Shown here: positions 10,420-21,644 of the stretch, one piece after another
Layout of the letters: the number at the start of each line of letters is the position of its first letter
How positions within the stretch are numbered: position 1 is the stretch's first letter
DNA from: Acheta domesticus
Taxonomy: Eukaryota; Arthropoda; Insecta; Orthoptera; Gryllidae
Reading direction: 5' to 3'
DNA length: 64,000 nt
NCBI GenBank assembly: GCA_031308135.1
Contig: JAHLJT010000631.1
Location: 154,521,276 to 154,585,275, forward strand
Notes under the pieces: model-generated
Told to the model about the DNA's origin: nothing
Seen by the model: the letters and a program-made list of their open reading frames with translations, nothing else
Databases searched by the model: none
Position numbers and translations under genes: made by a program

Positions 10420-10860
10420 GTAACGTATCCTACGTACATTGTATAGAGAAAGTTTTGTAATGCGGCAAAAAGAATCGTTTGGGGTGGGGGCAGAAAACTT
10501 CATTTTCTGTATCCCTGATACCTAAAAAGTGAATAATTCTCGTTCCTAACTCTAGTAAATGAGTTTCTCTAATACATTGTGTAATCAGAATCCACGTTGT
10601 GCAAGACCTTCATTTCGCAAATTTTATTTTCTGCACTCCCACTGTCCATTCTTCGATCGTCTGAACGTCTGACTTTCTGACTGATCAACACTACCGCCTA
10701 AACCGTGTGCAGGATTTTCACCAAAATCGATATTCCCCAATCGTTAGGTCTGATGACGTGACCCCTCATATATGAAAGGGCTATTGTTTTGGGACGACTT
10801 TGCGTGAAACCTCAACGACCGCGACAAAATGTTCCAAAAATGGCTTCAAACATTTAATGT
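10420..10860 (+). mobile_element. Diverged Helentron/HINE-like head fragment
   Basis: It shows the head order seen in other copies: TATAGAGAAAGTTTTGTAATG, then CCTAAACC and GATATTCCCCAATCG, then AAATGGCTTCAAA. It is strongly diverged and truncated, with no tail. Confidence 0.45.
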
Positions 10861-11146
10861 ATTTTTTTATTCCAGCAATATAAACGACTTTTTTCGTTAT
10901 GAGAAATCGTTCATAAAAGGACATCGTACAGTACAAATAACGGCGTTTTCTGCTTCTTATGACATGTATAATTTCATCAAGTGTGTATATATAAATGTGA
11001 GTGTGTTTATCTTGGGGAAGATTTTTAAATAATGTTATGTGAAATTCTTTAAAAAATGGAGTTTTCTCGTAATTTTGAGTTGGTAGAAGAGTGGTGGAAT
11101 TATGAAGAAATAATTGAAATGTTTTTTCGAACCTGCCATAATTTTT

Positions 11147-11800
11147 ACTTTCTCACTACCGCTTACGCGGAAAATAATGTAATGCTGCGCGAAAAAACGG
11201 CGATTTTTCGGCAGAAAAAAATTATTACAGGGCACTGGTAACGAAGAAGTGGATAAATCCCGTTGCTAAACTTAAAAAAAAATTTCCAACACGCAGTGAA
11301 GCCGAAAACCACGTTTTTGGGTCCTAGATACCAAAAAATCTATTGACGTCTGTGTGCCGTCCGTCAGTCTGTGAACAACGTTAACGGCTGAAAAGTTCAG
11401 CGGATTTTCTCCAAAATTAATATTTCCCACTCAATCTGTCTGATGTCGCGGCTTCTTGAATTTGAAACCGCTATTTTAATTTTGGGGGTACTTTACATAA
11501 GGCCCCTGAGACATTTTCAAAATTTTCAACAAAAGAAAATGGCTCCAACGTTTTTGATTGAACTTTGTTATTGGATAGTGTGAAGGATGTTTATGAGAAT
11601 GACGCAAGTCTTATCTTCGTTAAAAACAGTGATTTTTCGAAAATTGAAAAAAAAAATTTCGGCTTCTTCCGACAACTACAATTCTGAAGATATTTTTTTC
11701 TCTTTGAAATGTGTTCATCAAAAACATCTAAAGTATGTCATGTTTCATTTTTCAAAAACATGAGTTTTTTGCGAAATTTTATGTCAAATATTGCATGAAA
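11147..11800 (+). mobile_element. Helentron/HINE-like repeat, 5' part
   Basis: It begins TACTTTCTCACTACCGC with a degenerate inverted head, then AATGTAATGCTGCGCGAAAAA, the CCGTCCGTCAGTCTGTGAAC seed, and GGGGGTACTTTACAT, in the same order as at 37,222 and 52,253. The tail is missing. Confidence 0.55.
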
Positions 11801-11989
11801 CCGTCAACAGCTGATTCCTGTCAGGGACAAAGTTACGAAAATCGCAGCATAATAAAGTGAACTAAGATGGAAATTCACAGCTGATTGGATGGCGCTAGGC
11901 ACTATGGGTGTGAGTGATGTTTTGGTTCTGATTAGATTTTGATCGGGATTTCCTTCTTTGAAAAGTGCGCGCCGTGATATACGTAGTGT

Positions 11990-12842
11990 GTGTAAGCATG
12001 TATGTAACGTAGTGATCAGTGTTCGTGTGCTGTAAAGAACGAATCAATACGACATATAACGGATTTATTTAAGAAATCATTCCGCTATCGCATATTTGAC
12101 GAAAAGCTCGACTTTATTAAAAACGAACGACCAACACCAGTTCTCCCTAATTTACAAAGTGAAAACAAAATATGTACCCGGAGTTTCAACACAGATCAGT
12201 ACAATAAAACTACGTGGCTGTGCGGTTCAGTATTATTATGCAAACTGTTTTGTTGGCCTTCCATTTTATTCGGAACTGACTTGTGTCCTTGGAACAATTA
12301 GAAACGCGGCTACCCTGATCTATAAATTATAAATATATATTGTTATATAATAAAATATAATATTTTTATAAATAATGTGAAATCGAGACACACTGTGATA
12401 TAGAGACATGCAACATCTGATGCTCACGTTCATACCCTTATAAGTTTGGCAACTTTCGGCAAATAAAGGATATACTTACTGCTTAATGCCCAAAGGCGGC
12501 AGAGAATTTTAAAATACAATGAGATTGTGAAACACAACGTAAATTCTAAAACATTCCACATCCGTGACTTGCTTCCTGGGTAAACAAGAATTGGCGTTCC
12601 GGGGTAACGATGCCGACACCAACAACCGATGGAACTATGTTGAACTTTTGCACTTAACTTCGCAGTATGATGATAAATTAAGGAGTGATTTAGAAACTTC
12701 AAACGTTTTTGCGGGTACATCATCATTAATTCAAAATGATTTAATTCAAGGCATTTGTGACGTACTGATTGACGAAAGTAAATCACAAATAGAGGAAATC
12801 CAGTTTGTTTCAATTATGATAGACGAGACCTCAGACTTGTAA
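11990..12842 (+). pseudogene. hAT transposase relic (ZMYM/DUF4371 type), cut off by a LINE
   Basis: Two coding blocks are visible. Up to 12,320, frames encode NERPTPVLPNLQ, then WLCGSVLLCKLFCWPSILF, matching the N-terminal zinc-binding TTF-type region of ZMYM-like hAT transposases. At 12,564-12,842 the frame FLGKQELAFRG, WNYVELLHLTSQYD, GTSSLIQNDLI and SIMIDETSDL matches the DUF4371 domain, including the DET motif with the first catalytic Asp. The coding homology ends at a TAA microsatellite where the R4/Dong-like LINE has inserted. The middle (12,320-12,560) is degenerate. Non-functional. Confidence 0.75.
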
Positions 12843-12845
12843 AAA

Positions 12846-12890
12846 TTATTATTATTATTATTATTATTATTGTTGTTGTTGTTATTATTT
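12846..12890. repeat. TAA/ATT microsatellite
   Basis: ATT repeats with a short GTT interruption abut the 3' end of the minus-strand LINE at 12,891. They are probably the target remnant of its insertion. Confidence 0.9.
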
Positions 12891-13136
12891 CTCTATATCA
12901 CGACTAAAGATGTTACGTGTCGGCTGAATATAAACCAGCTACCTAAGGAGCAGTTACAGGGACTGTCGGTGCTTCTACAATACTTCGCGCAAAATGTGGG
13001 CTGTTCCAAATAAAGCGATTTCTTGCACTTCCCAGTCTTTTGAATTACCTGGGAGTTTAGACAAGTTCTTCCACAGATTTTGCGAAACAAATCCCACAGC
13101 TCCGATAACTGTCGGGACGGCCTGTGCTTTTACGCC

Positions 13137-13829
13137 CTACATTCGGCTGGTCTCCATTTCCAAACTCTTGTATTTAAGACGTTTCTCTGCCTCCTTGGTA
13201 ACGACGTTTTGATCGCAAGGTACAGCAACATCGACAAGTAAACATGATTTTTTCTCCAAATCCCGGATAACTATGTCCGGTTTGTTTGCCACTATCGTGC
13301 AATCAGTTTGTATTTGTTGGTCATAAAATATCGTACACAATCCGGTCACCGGTATTGGGGAGTGTTCGTACCACTTGGGGCATGTGTTCGGAACTTCGAG
13401 GGTGGTACAGATCTGCCAGTGGAGGTAGCTACACACCCTGTCGTGTCTTTTCAAGTATTCAGGCTTTGCTAGGATTGGACAAGATGACACAATTTGATCA
13501 ATGGTTTCTACGTGTTCCTGGCGAATGCGGGATTTAGCATCTTGGGAAATTTTGAGAACCACTTTATCATAATGTCGTTTTCTCAAGGCCTGATCTTGGG
13601 CAGCAATTAAAAAAAATTCCGATTCTGGCTTCATGCTTCCCCTTTTCAGCCACATAAATGATTGATCTTTATTGATCTGTGCTCTGTCCATTCGTTTCAA
13701 ATATTGTCCGTGGAGTGGTTTGTCTCTCCAAGATTTCTTTAACATTTTTTGTGTCTCACATTTCATGTTAAGAAGCATCAGAGGTTCAGTGTCTGTCGTT
13801 CTGCGTGTCTTCCAGAGTCTTGTTCGCAA
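13137..13829 (-). pseudogene. CCHC/endonuclease C-terminus of the R4/Dong-like LINE
   Basis: It is homologous along its length to the better copy at 63,007-63,855. The knuckle reads CRIRQEHVETIDQIVSSC, lacking the second Cys and the His seen in the other copy (CRICQEQVETIDHIVSAC). The endonuclease core KPDIVIRDLEKKSCLLVDV and KRLKYKSLEMETSRM is kept. It shifts frame beyond 13,137, where the conserved C-terminal tail should continue. Confidence 0.8.
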
Positions 13830-13895
13830 TGCTTCTTGCTACACTAACAATGTCTCTGTTTCCCATTCTTCGGTTAGATTTCATGACCTGCCTCG

Positions 13896-14879
13896 TTAGT
13901 GGGTCATCTTGATGGCTGACTGCATACTTTCCCATCCCGGTAATTGCATTGTGCCAGGAGGCTTCAATTTGTCTGAGGCCTCTTCCTCCTTCCTTACGTG
14001 ACACATAAAGTCTATGTACATCAGCTCGGGGGTGGGCAACGTGATGCATTGTAAGCAGGTTTCTGGTTTTTGATCCATGACACGAATTTCCTGCTCAGTC
14101 CAGACTGCTAGTCCGAAACTGTATTCGGCTACAGGGACCGCTAAACTACCTATTGCTGATATTTTATTCCTTGAGTTTAGAGCGGACTGCAGGACAAGTT
14201 TCACTCTTCTATAATACTCCCTGCGAATTCTCTCTTTCATTGTGTCATTCGAGATGGTCTCACATTCTTCAATGCCCAGATATTTGTAAGTTTTACCTGG
14301 CTCAAGATCTTGAATCACTGTGTGTCTATTAACTTCAATGTTCTCTGACGTGGTCATTTTGCCTCTTTTTAAGTTGGCTTTTGCACACTTGTCAAGACCA
14401 AACCTCATGCAGATGTCATTGCTAAAATGATTCACGACAGACAGCATTTGGGAGAGAATCGCTTCATTCTTAGCAAACACTTTCAGATCATCCATGTAAA
14501 ATAAATGTGATACAGGCCTTTCGTCACCATGGAGCTTGTAACCAAAGTCAGTGTGCGACGGCTGTCTCGATAGAGGAATCAAACTAATGCAAAACAGCAG
14601 AGGGGATAGTGAATCTCCTTGAAAAATGCCCCTGTTAATCTGAATACTTCTTGTTTCTACTACTCCCTTTCCGCTGTGGATTAGTAACCTGGTGCTCCAC
14701 TGGTTCATACTAGCCTTGCAAAACTCATCAAGTCTAGGATGAAATCGATAGAACTCCAGGGTCTTCAAAATCCAATCGTGGGGTACACTGTCAAAGGCCT
14801 TTTGGTAATCAATCCAAGCCATGCTTAAATTACGTTTTCTTTTCTTTACATCATTCAAAATGATTTTATTCAGAAGCAA
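13896..14879 (-). pseudogene. Reverse transcriptase segment of the R4/Dong-like LINE
   Basis: This 327-codon frame holds the polymerase core: motif A AWIDYQKAFDSVPHDW, motif B RGIFQGDSLSPLLFCISL, motif C FYMDDLKVFAK with both catalytic Asp, then FGLDKCAKANLKRGK and the thumb region YKYLGIEE. It would nick TAA repeats through the downstream endonuclease and copy its RNA there. The frame is cut from its pre-RT and endonuclease parts by stops and frameshifts, so the copy is inactive even though the catalytic residues remain. Confidence 0.85.
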
Positions 14880-15782
14880 GATTTCCTTACAGCCCTAAGA
14901 ACCTTTACGACATTCTTTCTGTTCAACTGGCAACAGATGGTTCTTCTCTAGGTGCCTATACATTTTGTCAGCTATGGCTGCAGTTATAAGTTTGTATATT
15001 ACTGGCAGGCAAGTAATTGGCCTGTAGTTCTTCGCCAAAGAGCTGTCTCCTGCTTTGGGTAGCAATTACGTGAAGCCGCGTGTGAGCCATTCCGGGATTT
15101 CCTTTGGGTTTTCAAAAATTCTATAAACAGCCTTTGCTAGATGAAAATGTAGTGCTGTTAATTTCTTAATCCAATAAATCTGGATGTTATCAACCCCAAA
15201 GATTTCCAGTTTCCCGTGTTCTTAATTGTTTGGCATAGGTCCTCTTTCGAGAATCCTTGGATATGTTCCACTGTTTCCACCGAGTCCATTCCGCAGCATC
15301 AAGTTGAGATTGGAGCCACAATGCGTCTTTGTTGTAGGATCTGGTTTCCTCCCAGATTCCTGCCCAAAATGTTTCGACGTCATCTTTTCAAGGAGGGGCA
15401 GGATTGCCATTCGGTTTTTGAGTCAGACTGCGATAGAATCTCTTCGCGTCTGTTTCAAACAACAGGTTCTGTACACGGAAATCTTCTCTTCGTTTGTACC
15501 GTTTTATTCGTTGACCCCACGCTTGGATTTTCTCTTTTAGCTTTTCAGCTACCATTAGCCGTGTTGTGTCATTGTCAATCAGGTATTTTTGTTCAACATG
15601 GAGTATTTTTTGTTGAACTTTATTCGTGTGGTTTGACTTAGAAGATGCCTCGGCTAGGAGTGATATTTCACGCCGTGTGACGACTATCCGTTTCATAATT
15701 CTTTTAATCCATGGAGGTACGGAGCTTTTTACTCTGTCTGGCTGTCGGCTATCGGTGTTATTGGTCGTGTACTCCCTAGGTG

Positions 15783-15788
15783 GAGTTG

Positions 15789-15830
<42 letters not shown>
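15783..15830. repeat. ATT microsatellite
   Basis: A run of ATT units between the 5' edge of the LINE at 15,782 and the 3' tail of the short copy at 15,831. Confidence 0.95.
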
Positions 15831-15833
<3 letters not shown>

Positions 15834-15943
15834 CTCTATATCACTACTAAAGATGTAATGTGTCGGTTAAATATAAAATTACTCCAGGTTGCAACCAGTT
15901 ACCTAAGGAGTAGATCTAGGGACTGTCGGTGCCTCTACACATA
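15831..15943 (-). mobile_element. R4/Dong-like LINE 3' tail only
   Basis: About 110 bp match the 3' untranslated tail of the copy at 12,891, including CACTACTAAAGATGTAATG, AATATAAAA and CCTAAGGAGTAGATCTAG. It is a severely 5'-truncated insertion flanked by TAA-type repeats on both sides. Confidence 0.8.
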
Positions 15944-15944
15944 C

Positions 15945-16002
15945 AATAATAATAATAATAATAATTATTATTATTATTATAATTATTATTATTATTTATT
16001 TT
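15945..16002. repeat. AAT/ATT microsatellite, partly palindromic
   Basis: AAT units turn into ATT units around 15,965, giving a foldback-capable run. Confidence 0.9.
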
Positions 16003-16313
16003 CAATGTCTGTGATTACCCCATGATGTTAAGAGAGCCTAATAAAAACAATCATGTTCTAATAGGCATTATTGCATTCCTTACTTCGAAATTCAGGATAC
16101 GCCACTGCTATGAATTACCAGGGGCTTGCGCTACTTCACTTCATGCTTACTCGACTGAGAACAGCGTTTGCCTTGGTAACTACGCAGCCTTTACACCCAG
16201 CTTACGCTACGCTTCCATTTTTCCATGGTTATTAGTCAAGATTTTGGCTCCTTCTATCTTACGCAGGAAATAAATTGTACTCGGTGTTTGTTAGTAAGGC
16301 GGATTTTGTTTAA

Positions 16314-18578
16314 TTACACAGGTCTGCGAAAAAAAATTTTTTGTTAGCTGCATTAGATATTTTTACTGAATTATATGTTTTAAAGTGCGCTGATTTCAAA
16401 AGTTATGGCCATTTTTTTCTATCACATAAGGATTTTTTGCAAATTCCAACACAAAATATTGGTTAAAGCACTCCTTTATTCAAAATTTTCAAACAATAAG
16501 TATTTTTTTTAAAGCAAACGAAACATTATTTTGATACATGTACTTATTCATGTTCTTTATGAAACGTCTTCTTCTTTTCCTTGATACTTTGACGAGTCCT
16601 TTTCCGATTTTTATTTTCAGTTTCTCGCTTAAGCAGCCAACAGTAGTCAGCAAGCATAGTGACATCCCATCGCCCTTGGTACCTTCTCTCGATATCACGC
16701 ACATCCTGGTGAAATCGCTCCCCCTGCTCTTCACTGTAAGCTCCCAGGTTTTCAGGAAAATAGTCTATGTGAGAGTGTAAAAAATGGACCTTCAAGCTCA
16801 TCTTGCAGCCTTGAGCTTCATATGCTGCTAACATCCGTTGCACAATGGTTTTATAGTTAGGATTCCTGGTATTTCCTAAAAACTTTCGCACTACGTCCTT
16901 GAACGATACCCAAGCTTCTTTTTCCTTCTCATTCATAGTTTCCACAAATGAAGGGTCCGTTAAAAGTTTTCTTATGTCGGGGCCGGTGAAAACTCCCTCT
17001 TTCAACTTTGCTTCTGACAGCTTCGGAAATTTTGTACATAAATATTTGAAACAGTCTCCATCCTTTTGCAGCGATTTTACAAATTGTTTCATCAACCCCA
17101 ATTTGATATGGAGAGGGGGCAACAAAACCTTTTCTGGTGGTACCAAGGTAGTGTTTATAACATTTTTCTCTCCAGGTTTTAAAGTTTCTCAGGATGGCCA
17201 ATCACTTTTTTTCCAGTGCTGTTCTCTGGCTCTACTATCCCACAAGCATAAGAAGCATGGGTATTTAGTATAGCCTGCCTGCTGACCCAAAAGCATTGTC
17301 AGTATTTTGAAGTCCCCACAAATCATCCATTGATGGTCTTGATACTTGATTTTTTCCAGGATAATGGCCAAATCGTTATAATCTTCTTTCATATGCACGG
17401 AATGTCCAATCGGAATCGAGGCAAATTTATTTCCATTGTGCAATAATACTACTTTAAGGCTAGTCTTAGATGAGTCAATGAATAGGCGCCATTCAGATGA
17501 GTCATACTTTATATCAAAGCAATGTATGAGTTCTTCCACATTATTGCAGAAAACTAAATTTCCTTCTTTTGAAAAAAACTGGGTGAATTCTTTTTCTCGG
17601 TGTCTGTACCAGTAGAAAGAAGTGCCAGGTGATAAAAGGTTTTTATTTTTTAATCTAGAACCTAACAGTTCGGCTGCATCTTTTGAAAGACCTAAATCTC
17701 TTACTAAATCATTGAGCTCACCTTGAGAAAATAGTTGAGGCCTTCCATCTTCGTCAGAAGATGAATCTGAGCTTGATTCACCGGGAGGAGGTAAAGTAGC
17801 TTCGTCCTCCAACTCACTAGGATATTCATCCAAACTGGAAGGTGGCTGTGGGATAGATATCTCGGAGCTATGGGGCACTGGACGTATAGCTGAGTCAAGA
17901 TTAGGATAACTTATGTTTCTTTTGTTTTTTGAATTGAATCCCTTTACGTCAACTGAGCAGAAGTAGCAGTCAGAGGTGTGATTTTTCTGCTCACGCCATA
18001 TCATAGGAATTCCAAATCGAAATGATTTTTTCTTTCCCTTAAACCACAAACGAAGATCTTCTTCGCATCTTCTACACACCTTATGCGGGGCCCATGGTTT
18101 ATCTTGATCACCAACTTTTAATTTAAAGTAGGCAAAATAAACTTTCCTTATAAAATCACTTATATTTCTCTGTTGACTTTTAATAGTGAATTCACCACAG
18201 ATATAACAAAAACTGTTTGGAGATATAACACAACCCCTTGTAGCCATGATTAACAGACAACAGCACTGTTCACTTCAATATCAGTATGTCTACTGAGAGC
18301 TTTTCTTTGTTTCAAGCGATATACGTCATTTGACTTGTCTCAACCTGTTAAAACATTCCCAGTCTTACCAACAGCTCAGGTTGTTTTTCTCCATTATCAA
18401 ATAAAAATCATATGGGTTTATTACTATAATTATAATTATAATGAACGTAGATACTGCAATATACATAAAACCTTATGTGATATAATAATTTGAATATTTT
18501 TTATGATTTTGGGAGGTCAAAATCTGTAAGAAAATGTAAAAAAATCCTATGCAGTTTTTTGGTCGCAGACCTGTGTTA
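16314..18578 (-). mobile_element. TTAA-flanked DNA transposon with unclassified transposase
   Basis: The left end TTACACAGGTCTGCGA and right end TCGCAGACCTGTGTTA form a 16-bp terminal inverted repeat with one mismatch. Both are flanked outside by TTAA (16,310-16,313 and 18,579-18,582). About 100 bp inside each end the motif TATCACATAAGG occurs in inverted orientation (16,420-16,431; 18,471-18,482). A single long frame on the minus strand fills most of the 2,265 bp. TTAA duplications are known for piggyBac, Kolobok and Sola3. The ends do not look like piggyBac (which start CCY). This is a near-complete, probably recent element. Confidence 0.85.
16544..18247 (-). pseudogene. Putative DDE transposase, 567 codons with one in-frame TGA
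   Basis: The frame runs from the ATG at 18,247 to a stop before 16,544, broken only by TGA at codon 353 (17,189-17,191). Reading through it stays in frame, giving residues such as ETLKPGEKN before MVPPEKVLLPPLHIKLGLMK. CGA to TGA would be a simple CpG transition. The N-terminus has metal-binding pairs: C14-x2-C17, H55-x2-C58-x2-C61 and H90-x3-C94-x2-C97. A Ser/Glu/Asp-rich linker (about 117-170) follows. The C-terminal half looks RNase H-like: D258 in RLFIDSSKTSLKVV, D312 in MICGDFK, a C331-x2-C334...H344 insertion motif as in several eukaryotic DDE transposases, and acidic residues in SEEQGERFHQD (about 505-515). The C-terminus is basic. I recall uncharacterised proteins of this type in arthropods and cnidarians but cannot name a family. 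The catalytic assignment is inference. Confidence 0.75.
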
Positions 18579-18582
18579 TTAA

Positions 18583-21480
18583 ATGTTTCGATCTATTTCA
18601 GTTTTATTGCTAGCGGTAAATGCTAATTGGCCAAATGATCCCATACGAATTAGCAACAATTGTTGCGACCCATTGTTGTAACACTGCACTGATAAGGCGA
18701 TAATGACGGCTACCTTTCGTTCGCGTTAGTTTAAACTAATCATTTTATTTATGGCTAAAATACGCATTGCGCATCGTTGGTAGATTTATGTAGAACGTGA
18801 ATACACTGAATTCAATGGAAGAAATCTGTTTTCGTTTAAACATTTGAATTTTAAAAAAATATGCATTTTTCACATTTCGTTTGTTTAAGCATTTTTCAAA
18901 TGGTAGTTGAAGTGTAAGATAGAAATTGTCTTATTATAATGTTACAAAGCGATGAACGCTATCGCAAGATAGTACGTGCTCTTGTAGACCCACTAGTTTA
19001 ATATGAAGTGCGTGTTAGAACGAATAGTTTTTAGAAACGTGTTATAATATTATATTAATAATTATATTTTCGTTCATTGAACTTGTATTTAATTGTGCAG
19101 TGTCAAGAATACTGAAGATGAGTGACATTGAATTTGCTCCAGGCCACTTGGCATGGTGTTGCGAAAGGTTTATAACAAATCGAATTGTTGCGTGGTCTCA
19201 CTTCCTGCAAATTCACTGTATTTTCGAAAATCACCGAAAATAATGTAATTTATTAAAAAATTCTCAAATACCGCTTCAAAGTTTTTTGTTGTTTTTTTCT
19301 CCACGGATAGAAGGAACGCTTAAAAGATTGGTGCTAGTCTCTCTCTTGTTGCTCTCTCAGAATTTTCGAAAATAGCAATTTTAAAAAGAATGGAAAAAAG
19401 TATGTGCTGTTTTAGCACCCCTAGTTTGATATTGTTGGTTTGTAATGAAATATTGTACTGTGCATCCGTTTATACTAGAGTATGTTATTGAAGGATTCGT
19501 GATTTCATTCATTGCAGAATTATAGGAGATCTAGCGTACCTGTGCGAAAACTCTCGCATGTTAAACTCCACCTTCTTCTCTATATTGTAATGATTTCATC
19601 TATTGCGTAAAAACCCCGAAATCCCCATAAACAGTTTTCGAAGTAAAATGTAAACATTGACTAGACTATAACAGGAAGCGGCCCAACTATACATGAACCA
19701 TAGCTAAGCGGCCGGCCTGTACTTGAATCGATAGTGACAAAACAAAAGAATGGCGCGCCGCGGAAAAATCATATTTTATAATTTTTGAAAACGCGTACAG
19801 AAATAAAGTCTGACAAAATAATGAATTAGAGATGGAATAAATAATCATTTTGGTGTTTGTTTGGACGCAATCGGACAACGGGTTCGCTTAAATTTTTAAA
19901 ATGTAGCAATGGAGAAAAGTTCACTGAGACGTTCAAATACAATAGCATAAATGTCAAGATTTTATGAAGAAACCTTGATGTGAGCGACGAAAGGCGTTGC
20001 AAATCAGCATAATTTATATTTAGCGAAATTATGGAATGCTTAATAGACTTATAGAACGTCGGAATTATTTATTTGAAGAAATCTTGTATGTTTTAATAAT
20101 GTCGAAAAACAATTGCCGAAACAGTGCGTAATTTCGACATAGAAATTTATCATTTTCGGCATATTAAGCGTTAGAAACGTCTATTTTGGCAATAAAACTC
20201 GGACGTTGAGCACAAATAGTAATAAATAAACGTAATGGCATGGCAAAATAACTAATATTTTAGATTTTAGAAAATTTTATGAAACAACAAGAATGGAATT
20301 CGTCGGCATTTGTAAAAAACAGTAGACAACACGAACTTAGGTGGTGAATCGAGGTTGATTTTATATCACTTTTGAGTCAGAGCTCGTAAAGGCAAGACAC
20401 CGAATTTATGTTAGGTTGTGTTAAATTAACATTTTTCATCGAAGTGCTAATGGATATGCGGTGCTAATGGACATAGAATTTTTTTTGAGAAACGTGAACG
20501 ATTTTGGACTTGGTACATTCGCAGCTAGTCGACGCGGCAAATATGTTTTAACATGAACGTGAAAAAAAACTGTAATTATTTTTGTGAGACACGGTTGAAA
20601 GTTTTATCGAACGAATTGTAATTTCATAGTGAACTTTATTTTCGCGAGGCAGCGACGGCGTCCATTGTTGTCGCAAGAATTAGATACTGACGCGGCAAAT
20701 ACTTAAAGAAGAAGTTTATTTTGTATGTGCTTCGCAAAAAACGCAGTCGTGAGTAATTAAGAAATTCTTGGAGGCTATGGTTTTCTTTTGGAAGTTGGTG
20801 AATGCAGTTTTGTCGGCGCGGGCAATTGGGCACGCAAAACTGGTGACCGTATTTCGGGCAACGACGACGTGCTGGCTGCATTTCGACAAAGGGAAGTGCC
20901 CGCGTTTTTTTTGTTTGTTCAGTATTTCCAGTTGAATCTGTACAAATGTTTAAGACAAAATAATTTAAAATATTTGCAAATTAGTTGAGAGAGGTGTTAT
21001 GAAGTATTTTCTAAAACATAATGCATGCGAGTTGTCGCTGAGCAAAGTTATAAAAAAATAAATGTTCTTATTAACAAATGGTCAACGTACGTACGGAAAA
21101 ATTAGATAAATATTTTTACAAAGAGGAATTCCTACATAAATTAAATAGTTAGTTTTATCATTTGGATTTTTAAGTGTTATTGTATCATATTGTATTGGTG
21201 ATGTTGCAAAGCGAGTGTGTATGTGTGTGTCTTCGTATTGTTGTATTTACATATTCTCTAGTTACTGAGTAAGGGCTTTATGAAAGCGAAGGGAATTTCC
21301 ATGTGAATACTTATTTTTGAAAAGAAATAAACCAATGAGAACGGAATTTTTTCCGAAGTTCTCCTTTCTCTCACGGAAAATGTGTTATTATTTTGAATTA
21401 AATAGAAGCCTGGGTATGCTGCCGTATTGAACGTTAGTTTACAGGTAATTCCCGTAGGGGTCAACCACGACCTGCGGCCA
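18583..21480. other. No gene seen; AT-rich
   Basis: Apart from a Helentron-like tail at 19,390-19,425, no family signal was recognised. At 20,640-20,990 overlapping frames on both strands have no support as genes. Confidence 0.45.
19390..19425 (+). mobile_element. Helentron/HINE-like 3' terminus
   Basis: GTGCTGTTTTAGCAC forms a 5-bp stem and is followed two bases later by CTAGT, the same terminus as at 39,535-39,557 and 53,510-53,539. The upstream sequence is too diverged to assign. Confidence 0.5.
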
Positions 21481-21553
21481 AAGAAATTTTCTGTAACGAC
21501 GTAATAAATAAATTGTAGTGATTTTGGCGAGAGGGTAAGGAGTATATTACCGT

Positions 21554-21613
21554 GAATTACCCGTTACAGTGGCACCACAACGTGGGGCCAGATTAAACGA
21601 ATTACCCGTTACA
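21554..21613. repeat. Direct 15-bp repeat around a primer-binding-site-like sequence
   Basis: GAATTACCCGTTACA occurs at 21,554-21,568 and 21,599-21,613. Between them lies GTGGCACCACAACGTGGGGC, which resembles the junction after the 5' LTR in some Ty3-type retrotransposons. TGTAAC at 21,492 could be an LTR start. No gag or pol follows. Confidence 0.3.
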
Positions 21614-21644
21614 ATATGAAGGGGGAAAACCTGTTACCGAAACG

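Larger units (their letters stand above)
12891..15782 (-). mobile_element. R4/Dong-like LINE, 5'-truncated, decayed
   Basis: On the minus strand the order is: pre-RT region (around 15,696-15,388, TDAKRFYRSL), reverse transcriptase (14,879-13,896) with YQKAFDSVPH, RGIFQGDSLSPLLFC and FYMDDLKVF, then a C-terminal part (13,829-13,137) with a broken CCHC knuckle (CRIRQE... with one Cys and the His replaced) and a restriction-like endonuclease motif KPDIVIRDLEKKSCLLVDV. The copy lies between ATT microsatellites on both sides, matching the known preference of R4/Dong elements for TAA repeats. Stops and frameshifts interrupt it, for example near 14,880 and 13,900. R2/R4-type is firm from the endonuclease; the R4/Dong placement is inferred from the target. 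Confidence 0.8.

Noticed and set aside
13286..13537. Plus-strand frames at 13.3 and 63.3 kb as a conserved protein pair
   Set aside because: They are antisense shadows of the LINE endonuclease, similar to each other only because the LINE copies are.
15388..15696. Independent host gene on the minus strand
   Set aside because: The residues match the pre-reverse-transcriptase region of the R4/Dong-like LINE and it lies directly upstream of its RT.
17189..17191. In-frame TGA as a selenocysteine codon
   Set aside because: No SECIS-like element was seen and no selenoprotein family fits; a CpG transition in a transposon is simpler.
20636..20988. Overlapping frames with Cys-containing sequence
   Set aside because: No splice sites, conserved motif or repeat partner; it looks like chance in moderately balanced composition.
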